Positions 1 through 5,471 of a stretch of DNA of 5,471 bases are shown here, piece after piece (the stretch's first letter is position 1; every line of letters starts with the position of its first letter). Made by a program: the position numbers and the translations under genes. The DNA is from Propionibacteriaceae bacterium (GTDB lineage Bacteria > Actinomycetota > Actinomycetes > Propionibacteriales > Propionibacteriaceae), in NCBI GenBank assembly GCA_020438595.1, contig JAGQUI010000208.1, positions 1-5,471 on the forward strand, in the 5' to 3' direction. The notes under the pieces were generated by a model. The model was not told where the DNA came from, ran no database searches, and saw only the letters and a program-made list of their open reading frames with translations.

Positions 1-102
1 GGCGGCCGGTTCGGCGCCGAGGAGACCCTGCTCTCACTCGCCGCCCAGCTGGAGGCGGCCGTCGGCTGGCGGCACCCGTTCCTGGCGGCCGACCCGGCCT
101 GA
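1..102 (+). CDS. Amidase-signature family hydrolase, C-terminal end only (5' part outside window)
   Basis: Frame 1 is open from the first base to a TGA at 100-102, giving 33 residues that begin GGRFGAEETLLSLAAQLEAA and continue through a Gly-Trp-Arg-His-Pro segment. This resembles the C-terminus of amidase-signature enzymes (GatA, AmiA and related amide hydrolases). There a G-R-x-[FW]-x-E-x-x-L-L segment leads into a final amphipathic helix, followed by a short W-x-x-x-P tail. The catalytic Ser-cisSer-Lys region lies upstream of the window, so neither activity nor substrate can be judged. No codon-use oddity is visible. The gene converges on nhaA with 55 bp between the two stop codons and shares no operon with the other genes here. 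The family call rests on this short tail only, so it is moderately sure. Confidence 0.7.
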   Translation, partial: GGRFGAEETLLSLAAQLEAAVGWRHPFLAADPA

Positions 103-117
103 TCCGTCAGGTCGCGT

Positions 118-133
118 GGCTCGAGTGAGAGCC
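118..133. terminator. Weak hairpin between converging gene ends (possible bidirectional terminator)
   Basis: GGCTC at 118-122 pairs perfectly with GAGCC at 129-133 around a six-base loop, and two G-T wobble pairs can extend the stem outward. It lies downstream of both the amidase tail (stop at 102) and nhaA (stop at 158), where a shared terminator would be expected. There is no T-tract on either side, so it is not a canonical intrinsic terminator. Actinobacteria often lack T-tracts, but a 5-bp stem is also easily found by chance in GC-rich DNA. Confidence 0.3.
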
Positions 134-149
134 GTCCCCGCTTGTGTCA

Positions 150-166
150 GGGCACTCCTAGTGCTC
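150..166 (-). terminator. Short hairpin spanning the nhaA stop codon
   Basis: GCACT at 152-156 pairs with AGTGC at 160-164 around a three-base loop. One wobble pair (151/165) and one G-C pair (150/166) extend it to a seven-pair stem. It includes the nhaA stop codon (158-160) and the last two sense codons. It could stabilise the 3' end of the mRNA or help termination together with the hairpin at 118-133. There is no T-tract, and the fold is predicted by eye only. Confidence 0.22.
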
Positions 167-1471
167 GAACCTGTCGGGTGTGCCGTCCTGGTTCTCGTCG
201 AGGCTCTCGGCGATCTCCACGGACTTGTAGTGGCGGTTTCGGGAGCCCAGCACCGCCGCGGCGAGCACCGCCGCCAGCACGGAGGCGGTGAGGATCGCCA
301 CCTTGCCGATGTCGTCGAACTCCGAGGCCTGCCCGAAGCTCAGCTCGCTGACCAGCAAAGAAACGGTGAAGCCGATCCCGCCGATCACGCCCAGGCCGAA
401 CACATCGATCCAGGACAGGTCCGGATCGAGCTTCGCGTGCCGCAGCCGGGTGACCAGCCAGGTGGACCCGGTGATCCCGATCGCCTTGCCGGCGACGAGC
501 CCGATGATCACACCCAGGCCGATAGAGCTGCCGATGGCGTCCAGGAACCCCTGCATCCCGCCGACGGCGACGCCGGCGGAGAAGAAGGCGAACACGGGCA
601 CCGCGACCCCCGCCGAGAACGGCCGGACCCGGTGTTCGAGGATCTCGGCCAGGCCGCGGTCGTCGTCGCTTCCGGCGGGCGGACGTACCGGGACGGCGAA
701 CGCGAGCGCCACGCCCGCGACGGTCGCGTGCACGCCCGACGCGTAGCACAGCACCCACGTGATCGCCGCCAGCGGGACGAGGGTGACCCACGGCGCCCAC
801 CAGGTCCGCACAAGGAAGGGCTGGAACTTGTAGGCGATGAAGGCGAACAGTCCCAGCGGGATGATCTCCGCACCCAGGTAGCCCGGCGCGAGGTGCTTGG
901 AGTAGAAGAAGGCGATGATGGCGATCGCGATCAGGTCGTCGGCCACCGCGAGGGTGAGCAGGAACGTGCGCAGCGCGGCGGGCAGGTGCGACCCGATCAC
1001 GGCGAGGACGGCCAGCGCGAACGCGATGTCCGTGGCCGCGGGGATGGCCCAGCCCTGCAGGGCGTCCGGGTCGGCGAAGTTGAAGGCCACGTAGATCGCC
1101 GCGGGGACGGCCACGCCGCCGATCGCGGCCACCACCGGCACCAGGGCCGTGCGCATGTCGCGCAGGTCGCCGACGACGAACTCGTGCTTGAGTTCCAGCC
1201 CGACCAGGAAGAAGAAGATCGCGAGCAGGCCGTCCGCGGCCCAGTGGCCGATGGACAGATCGAGGTCGATCCCGAAGACCGTGCCGCCGAGGTGCATGTC
1301 CCTCAGATCGAAGTAGAAGTCCGGGGCCATGTTGGCGGCGATCATCGCGGCCGTGGCGGCGATCAGCAGCAGGATGCCGCCCACGGACTCGCTGCGCAGG
1401 ATGCCCTGCACACGCACGAACTCCTTGTAGGCACCCCGGGCGAGGGTGACCGGAACGGGACGGGCGTTCAC
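158..1471 (-). CDS. nhaA: Na+/H+ antiporter NhaA
   Basis: Inner-membrane secondary transporter exchanging cytoplasmic Na+ (or Li+) for external H+, used in sodium tolerance and pH control. The protein has 437 residues and about 12 hydrophobic segments between residues 30 and 408, as in the family. Residues aligning with functional positions of E. coli NhaA are present: Asp148 (Asp133, in A-T-D-I-A-F), the ion-binding pair Asp178-Asp179 (Asp163/164), Lys329 (Lys300, in A-G-K-A-I-G-I) and His248 (His225, in S-G-V-H-A-T). Other family hallmarks are the F-F-F-L-V-G-L-E-L-K stretch at 86-95 and G-I-G-F-T at 365-369. The start is the GTG at 1469-1471, 29 residues before helix 1; the next in-frame Met (43) falls inside helix 1. 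It overlaps the upstream protease stop by four bases (GTGA), implying translational coupling. The tail after helix 12 is short, lacks the thioredoxin domain fused to some actinobacterial NhaA proteins, and ends in an EF-hand-like loop (425-436). Confidence 0.96.
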   Translation of the reverse strand: MNARPVPVTLARGAYKEFVRVQGILRSESVGGILLLIAATAAMIAANMAPDFYFDLRDMHLGGTVFGIDLDLSIGHWAADGLLAIFFFLVGLELKHEFVVGDLRDMRTALVPVVAAIGGVAVPAAIYVAFNFADPDALQGWAIPAATDIAFALAVLAVIGSHLPAALRTFLLTLAVADDLIAIAIIAFFYSKHLAPGYLGAEIIPLGLFAFIAYKFQPFLVRTWWAPWVTLVPLAAITWVLCYASGVHATVAGVALAFAVPVRPPAGSDDDRGLAEILEHRVRPFSAGVAVPVFAFFSAGVAVGGMQGFLDAIGSSIGLGVIIGLVAGKAIGITGSTWLVTRLRHAKLDPDLSWIDVFGLGVIGGIGFTVSLLVSELSFGQASEFDDIGKVAILTASVLAAVLAAAVLGSRNRHYKSVEIAESLDENQDGTPDRFEH

Positions 1472-3384
1472 CAGATCTTCACCCTCTCGGTCGGTGCGAG
1501 CCAGGCGGCGTCGGTCTCGCCGACGCCGAAGGCCGCGTAGAAGGACGGCAGGTTGCGGACCACCTGGTTGCAGCGGAACTCGGCGGGGGAGTGCGGATCG
1601 GTGGCGACCTGCTGGCGCAGCGCCTCGTCCCGCAGCTTCGCCTGCCAGGCCCGCGCCCAGGACAGGAAGAACCTCTGCTCGGCAGGGATGCCGTCAACGG
1701 GGTCGGGGGGGCCGTCGAGGGTCAGCTGCCAGGCGTCGTAGGAGATCGCCGCGCCGCCGAGGTCGCCGATGTTCTCGCCGATCGTCAGCTCGCCGTTCAC
1801 GTGCACCCCGGGCAGCTGCCGCGGCGACAGCGCCGAGTACTGGCCGATCAGTGCCTTCGTCCGTTCGGTGAACGCCTCGCGGTCGGCAGGCGTCCACCAG
1901 TCGCGCAGCCGGCCGTCGCCGTCGCAGGTCGAGCCCTGGTCGTCGAAGCCGTGGCCGATCTCGTGGCCGATCACCGCGCCGATCGCGCCGTAGTTCACGG
2001 CGTCGTCGGCCTCGAAGTCGAAGAACGGCGGTTGCAGGATCGCTGCCGGGAACACGATCTCGTTGCGCAGCGGGTGGTAGTACGCGTTCACGGTCTGCGG
2101 CGTCATCAGCCATTCCCAGCTGCGGATCGGGCCGCCGAGCTTGGAGACCTCGTCGGCCGCGTGGAACTCGGCCGCGCGCAGCACGTTGCCGAGCAGGTCG
2201 TCCGGCTCGATGACCAGGGAGCCGTAGTCCTTCCAGACGTCCGGGTAGCCGATCTTCGGGGTGAAGTGGGCGAGCTTGTTCAGTGCCTCGGTCCGGGTCT
2301 CCGCGGTCATCCAGTCCAGATCGGAGATCGAGCGGCGGTATGCCTCGAGCAGGTTCGCGACCAGAGCGTCCATTCGCACCTTCGCCGCGGGCGGGAAGTG
2401 CTGCTCGACGTACAGCTTGCCGACCGCCTCGCCGAGCGTGCGCTCGACCAGGTCGACGCCCCGCTTCCAGCGCTCGCGCAGCTGGGGCGTGCCCTGCAGC
2501 ACCGTGCCGTAGAAGTCGAACCGGGCCTGCACCAGCGGCTCGGGCAGGTACGGCGAGAGCGCGGAGACCAGGCTCCAGCGGCACCACTGCTTCCAGTCCT
2601 CCAGCCGGGACTCGGTGAGCAGGCCGGCCACGTCGGCGAAGAAGGACGGCTGGGCGACGATCACCTGGTCCAGCGCCGGCACGCCGGCCGCGGCCAGCAC
2701 CCGCGTCCACGCCACCCCGGTGGCGTCGAGGTCTGCCGGCGCGGTCGGGTTGTACATCTGGCGCAGGTCCCGGGTGCGCACCTTGTCCCAGTGCAGGGCG
2801 GCCACCCCGGTCTCCAGCTCCACGATCGGCCCGGCGGCGCTCGAGGTGAGCCCGGCCAGGGTCATGGTCCGGTCGACGTGGTCGCGGTAGGCGGTGAGGA
2901 TCGGCGCGTGCTCCTCGAGCCGGTAGTACTCCTCGTCGGGCAGCCCGATGCCGGACTGGCCGACGAACAGCGCGTAGCGGGTCGGCTCACCCGGGTCGGA
3001 CTCCACCTCCACGCCGATCGGGGCGCCGGTGCCGCGGCGGACGCTGCGTCCGAAGTAGTCGAGCAGGTCGTCGACCGTGCCGATCGCGTCGATCTCGGCC
3101 AGCAACGGACGCAGCGGTTCGAGCCCGGCCGCATCGATCCGTTCGGTGTCCATGAAGCTGCCGTACAGGTGCTCCACCAGCGAGGCCTCCGTGCCCGGCT
3201 CCGCACCGGACAGGCCGGTGACGATGTCGCGGATCGCCCGCTCGGACGCGTCCCGCAACTCGATGAAGGCCCCCGTGGAGGCCTTGTCGGAGGGAATCTC
3301 GGTACTGGCGAGCCAGCGCCCGTTCACGTGCCGGAAGAGGTCGTCCTGGGGTCGGATGGCGGGATCGAGGTCGAAGAGGGTCAC
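1468..3384 (-). CDS. zmp1: M13 family zinc metallopeptidase (neprilysin/PepO type, Zmp1-like)
   Basis: Zinc endopeptidase of the neprilysin clan, 638 residues from the chosen start, close to the length of M. tuberculosis Zmp1. The N-terminal M13 domain opens with R-P-Q-D-D-L-F-x-H-V-N-G-x-W-L (11-25), as in Zmp1. The catalytic half holds N-A-Y-Y (433-436, substrate backbone binding), H-E-I-G-H (474-478: zinc ligands His474 and His478, catalytic Glu475) and G-E-N-I-G-D (third ligand Glu537, supporting Asp541). H-S-P-x-x-F-R supplies the transition-state His598 and Arg604, and the protein ends R-V-K-I-W. It should therefore be active. No signal peptide or membrane segment is visible, so it is cytosolic or exported by a non-classical route; its substrate is unknown. 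The start is the GTG at 3382-3384, because Zmp1-like sequence begins there and a -10 box sits seven bases upstream. An ATG 18 codons earlier adds an unrelated basic stretch and would run through that promoter. It is the first gene of a two-gene operon with nhaA. Confidence 0.94.
   Translation of the reverse strand: MTLFDLDPAIRPQDDLFRHVNGRWLASTEIPSDKASTGAFIELRDASERAIRDIVTGLSGAEPGTEASLVEHLYGSFMDTERIDAAGLEPLRPLLAEIDAIGTVDDLLDYFGRSVRRGTGAPIGVEVESDPGEPTRYALFVGQSGIGLPDEEYYRLEEHAPILTAYRDHVDRTMTLAGLTSSAAGPIVELETGVAALHWDKVRTRDLRQMYNPTAPADLDATGVAWTRVLAAAGVPALDQVIVAQPSFFADVAGLLTESRLEDWKQWCRWSLVSALSPYLPEPLVQARFDFYGTVLQGTPQLRERWKRGVDLVERTLGEAVGKLYVEQHFPPAAKVRMDALVANLLEAYRRSISDLDWMTAETRTEALNKLAHFTPKIGYPDVWKDYGSLVIEPDDLLGNVLRAAEFHAADEVSKLGGPIRSWEWLMTPQTVNAYYHPLRNEIVFPAAILQPPFFDFEADDAVNYGAIGAVIGHEIGHGFDDQGSTCDGDGRLRDWWTPADREAFTERTKALIGQYSALSPRQLPGVHVNGELTIGENIGDLGGAAISYDAWQLTLDGPPDPVDGIPAEQRFFLSWARAWQAKLRDEALRQQVATDPHSPAEFRCNQVVRNLPSFYAAFGVGETDAAWLAPTERVKIW
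1482..1488 (-). promoter_or_regulatory. Ribosome binding site candidate for nhaA, inside the protease gene
   Basis: On the minus strand GAGAGGG lies 10 bases before the nhaA GTG, within the last codons of the metallopeptidase gene. The purine run supports the GTG at 1469-1471 as the start. The spacing is somewhat long, so part of nhaA initiation may depend on ribosomes finishing the upstream gene at the overlapping TGA. Confidence 0.5.
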
Positions 3385-3391
3385 GTGCGCA

Positions 3392-3397
3392 AGGTTA
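3392..3397 (-). promoter_or_regulatory. -10 box of a leaderless promoter for the protease-nhaA operon
   Basis: On the minus strand TAACCT matches the actinobacterial -10 pattern TANNNT. Exactly seven bases separate it from the GTG at 3382-3384, so transcription would begin at or next to the start codon. No Shine-Dalgarno-like purine run precedes this GTG, which fits a leaderless mRNA. The hexamer 17 bases upstream (AAGCTA, plus-strand 3415-3420) is a poor -35, so recognition may rely on the -10 or on an activator. Confidence 0.5.
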
Positions 3398-3414
3398 TCG
3401 GGTCGCCTCGGTGC

Positions 3415-3420
3415 TAGCTT
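3415..3420 (+). promoter_or_regulatory. Candidate -10 box for the P-type ATPase gene
   Basis: TAGCTT fits TANNNT and would place the transcription start near 3427, giving a 5' leader of about 35 bases that includes the AGGAG site. The hexamer 17 bases upstream, AGGTTA at 3392-3397, is a poor -35 and is the complement of the opposing gene's -10 box. This is inferred from pattern and position only. Confidence 0.35.
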
Positions 3421-3452
3421 CGGACGCACGGACCGCACTTCCGGGACAGCAC

Positions 3453-3457
3453 AGGAG
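3453..3457 (+). promoter_or_regulatory. Ribosome binding site of the P-type ATPase gene
   Basis: AGGAG lies four bases before the ATG at 3462-3464. The spacing is a little short but usable. It fixes the start, because the cation-ATPase N-terminal domain begins about 16 residues downstream with no alternative start needed. Confidence 0.7.
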
Positions 3458-3461
3458 CGCC

Positions 3462-5471
3462 ATGACCACCGCGACCGATTCTCGTGACCGCCTGGCGGAC
3501 GCCCACTCGCTGACCGCTGCCGAGGTGCTCGCGGCGCTGGAGGCGGACCCCGACGGGCTCAGCACCGAGGCCGCCGCACAGCGGCTGGCCGCCCACGGGC
3601 CCAACGCGATTCCCGAGCCGGCCGCCGAGCCGGCCTGGAAGCGGTTCCTCGCGCACTTCGACGACATCCTGATCTACATCCTGCTGGCGGCCGCGACCCT
3701 CAAGGCGGCCATGGGGGAGTGGATCGACTTCTGGGTGATCCTCGCCGTCGCCGTGATCAACGCCGTGATCGGCTACGTGCAGGAGGGCCGCGCCGAGCAG
3801 GCGCTCGCAGGCATCCGCAACATGCTCTCCGCCGAGGCCCAGGTGCGCCGCGACGGCGAGTGGGGCCACGTGCCCGCCGACCAGCTGGTGCCCGGCGACA
3901 TCGTCCGGGTCTCGGCGGGGTCGAAGGTGCCGGCCGACCTGCGGCTGCTGGAGGCGTCCAACCTGCGCGTGGAGGAGGCGGCGCTGACCGGTGAGGCGGT
4001 GCCGTCCAGCAAGGGCGTGGACCCGGTGGCCGTCGGTGCCGGGATCGGCGACCGGGCGTCCATGCTGTTCAGTTCCTCGCTGGTCTCGGCCGGGCAGGGC
4101 ATCGGCGTCGTCACCGCCACCGGCGCGGACGCCGAGATCGGCCGGATCACCAGCATGCTCTCCGACATCGATGCGTTCGACACGCCCCTCACCCGGCAGA
4201 TCACCACGTTCGGCAAGCACCTATCGCTGGTCATCGCGGTGATGGCGGTGCTGATGGTCGCGATCGGGAAGCTCCTGCACGGCATGCCCGGGCCGGAGCT
4301 GATCTCGGCGACGATCGGCTTCGCGGTCGCCGCGATCCCGGAGGGCCTGCCCGCGCTGGTCACGATCACGCTCGCGCTGGGGGTGCAGCAGATGGCCCGG
4401 CGGCACGCGATCATCCGCAAGCTGCCCTCAGTGGAGACGCTCGGCTCGGTGACCCGGATCTGTTCGGACAAGACCGGCACCCTGACCACCAACGAGATGA
4501 CCGTGCGCACTGTGGTCACCCGTGCCGGCGAGTACGCCGTGCAGGGCCTCGGCTACACCCCGAGCGGCGCGGTCGTGCAGAACGGCCGCGAGGTCGGGCT
4601 CGCGGCCCGGGGCGACCTGCGCGCGGTCGTCACCGCGATGAGCGTGGTGAACGACGCGGTGGTCACCGAGGTGGACGGCCGCTGGAGCCTGGTCGGGGAG
4701 CCCACCGAGGGCGCGCTGCGGACGCTCGGCATGAAGGTCGGCTTCGACCCGTCCGGCTACCCGCGCACGGCCGTGCTGCCGTTCGACTCCGCGCACAAGT
4801 ACATGGCCACCGCGAATACCACGCCGGAGGGCCACCGGGTGATCCTGGTCAAGGGCGCGCCGGACCGGCTGCTGGAGCGGGCCGAGGCGCAGCTGTCGGC
4901 GTCCGGGGGGACCGAGCCGTTGGACCGCGCGTGGTGGGACGAGCGGGTGGACGCGCTCTCCGACCAGGGCCTGCGCGTCCTCGCCGCGGCGTCCCGCCCG
5001 TCGCCCCACCGCGGCACCCGCGACGCTGGCGGCCTGGACCACGACGACCTCACCGGCCTGGTGTTCCTCGGCCTGACCGGCATCGTCGACCCGCCACGGC
5101 CCGAGGCGATCCAGGCGATCGCGACCTGCCACGAGGCGGGCATCAAGGTCACGATGATCACCGGCGACCACGCCGGCACCGCGACCGCGATCAGCCGCGA
5201 GATGGGCATCTTCGACGACGCCTCCGAGTCGGCCGTGACCGGCGCCGAACTGGAGGCGGCCACCGACGAGCAGCTGCGCACGATCGTGAACCGCACCGAG
5301 ACGTTCGCGCGGACCAGCCCCGAGCACAAGCTGCGGCTGGTCAAGGCCCTGCAGTCGAACGGGGAGATCGTCGCGATGACCGGGGACGGCGTGAACGACG
5401 CGCCCGCGCTGAAACGGGCCGACGTCGGCGTCGCGATGGGCATCAAGGGCACCGAGGCCACTAAGGAGGCT
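3462..5471 (+). CDS. P2A-type cation-transporting ATPase (Ca2+-ATPase-like), 3' end outside window
   Basis: ATP-driven cytoplasmic-membrane cation pump, probably Ca2+-exporting and related to mycobacterial CtpF and SERCA. The frame is open from ATG 3462 to the window edge (670 codons, no stop); family members run to about 900 residues. In order: cation-ATPase N-terminal domain (about 17-80); helices 1-2 (about 66-106); actuator domain with T-G-E-A at 176-179; helices 3-4 (about 253-306) with P-E-G-L-P at 293-297, the P2A signature whose Glu294 corresponds to a SERCA Ca2+-site glutamate; phosphorylation motif D-K-T-G-T with Asp336; nucleotide-binding domain with K-G-A-P at 464-467; D-P-P-R at 543-546; T-G-D at 567-569; and hinge motif T-G-D-G-V-N-D at 640-646. 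Helices 5-10, which hold the other ion ligands, are missing here, so Ca2+ versus another cation cannot be settled. It is transcribed divergently from the protease-nhaA operon across 77 bp. The actuator motif ends in Ala where SERCA has Ser; the catalytic Glu178 is kept. Confidence 0.95.
   Translation, partial: MTTATDSRDRLADAHSLTAAEVLAALEADPDGLSTEAAAQRLAAHGPNAIPEPAAEPAWKRFLAHFDDILIYILLAAATLKAAMGEWIDFWVILAVAVINAVIGYVQEGRAEQALAGIRNMLSAEAQVRRDGEWGHVPADQLVPGDIVRVSAGSKVPADLRLLEASNLRVEEAALTGEAVPSSKGVDPVAVGAGIGDRASMLFSSSLVSAGQGIGVVTATGADAEIGRITSMLSDIDAFDTPLTRQITTFGKHLSLVIAVMAVLMVAIGKLLHGMPGPELISATIGFAVAAIPEGLPALVTITLALGVQQMARRHAIIRKLPSVETLGSVTRICSDKTGTLTTNEMTVRTVVTRAGEYAVQGLGYTPSGAVVQNGREVGLAARGDLRAVVTAMSVVNDAVVTEVDGRWSLVGEPTEGALRTLGMKVGFDPSGYPRTAVLPFDSAHKYMATANTTPEGHRVILVKGAPDRLLERAEAQLSASGGTEPLDRAWWDERVDALSDQGLRVLAAASRPSPHRGTRDAGGLDHDDLTGLVFLGLTGIVDPPRPEAIQAIATCHEAGIKVTMITGDHAGTATAISREMGIFDDASESAVTGAELEAATDEQLRTIVNRTETFARTSPEHKLRLVKALQSNGEIVAMTGDGVNDAPALKRADVGVAMGIKGTEATKEA

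Noticed and set aside
116..1540. Long plus-strand open frame (474 codons) opposite nhaA
   Set aside because: It lies antisense to a gene with a full set of conserved NhaA residues. Its translation is a low-complexity Arg/Gly/Asp/His/Gln-rich string with no domain, as expected from the complement of GC-biased codons.
1591..3417. Long plus-strand open frame (608 codons) opposite the metallopeptidase gene
   Set aside because: It is an antisense shadow of a clearly conserved M13 peptidase. Its composition is dominated by Arg, Gly, Val, Asp and Gln with no recognisable motif, and it runs through the promoter of the real gene.
3385..3438. Upstream ATG (3436-3438) as the start of the metallopeptidase gene
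   Set aside because: It adds 18 residues with no counterpart in Zmp1-like proteins as I recall them, translates through the -10 box at 3392-3397, and reaches into the leader of the divergent gene.
3414..4220. Minus-strand open frames opposite the ATPase gene (also 3773-4519, 4428-5327 and 4757-5461)
   Set aside because: The plus strand here encodes an uninterrupted P-type ATPase with all catalytic motifs. The opposite frames give His/Arg/Gly-rich or Ser/Arg-rich strings without domains.
5463..5469. Perfect Shine-Dalgarno-like AAGGAGG near the window end
   Set aside because: It is in-frame coding sequence (Lys-Glu-Ala) in the conserved region after the ATPase hinge motif. No start follows within the window.
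1..5471. Search for mobile elements, CRISPR arrays, tRNA/rRNA genes and long repeats
   Set aside because: No transposase or integrase motifs, no regularly spaced repeats, no terminal inverted repeats and no tRNA-like cloverleaf were seen. The window is almost fully covered by four conventional genes.

Overview
The window is high-GC DNA. Strong G/C bias at third codon positions, GTG starts, a leaderless-type gene start and a protease closely resembling mycobacterial Zmp1 all suggest an actinobacterium. A Pseudonocardiales-like host is my guess; the sequence alone does not prove it.

Layout: (i) 1-102, plus strand: the last 33 codons and stop of a gene whose tail looks like an amidase-signature-family hydrolase. 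(ii) 103-157: a short gap between converging gene ends, with two weak hairpins. (iii) 158-1471, minus strand: nhaA, a complete Na+/H+ antiporter of 438 codons including the stop, with an EF-hand-like acidic loop at its extreme C-terminus. (iv) 1468-3384, minus strand: a complete M13 (neprilysin/PepO/Zmp1-type) zinc metallopeptidase. Its stop overlaps the nhaA start in a GTGA tetranucleotide, so the two very probably form one operon, with the protease first. (v) 3385-3461: a 77-bp divergent intergenic region with a putative promoter in each direction. (vi) 3462-5471, plus strand: the first 670 codons of a P2A-type (Ca2+-ATPase-like) cation pump, cut by the window edge before membrane helices 5-10.

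Together the genes look like a small ion-homeostasis neighbourhood. The antiporter exchanges Na+ for H+, and the divergently transcribed P-type ATPase exports a cation, probably Ca2+, using ATP. The protease is linked to the antiporter by translational coupling, but nothing in the sequence shows what it cleaves. No RNA genes, mobile elements, CRISPR arrays or phage genes were seen. All the families are known and I see no convincing new system. The points most worth a second look are the EF-hand-like tail of NhaA, the protease-antiporter coupling, and the compact divergent promoter region in which each -10 box lies at the other promoter's -35 position.
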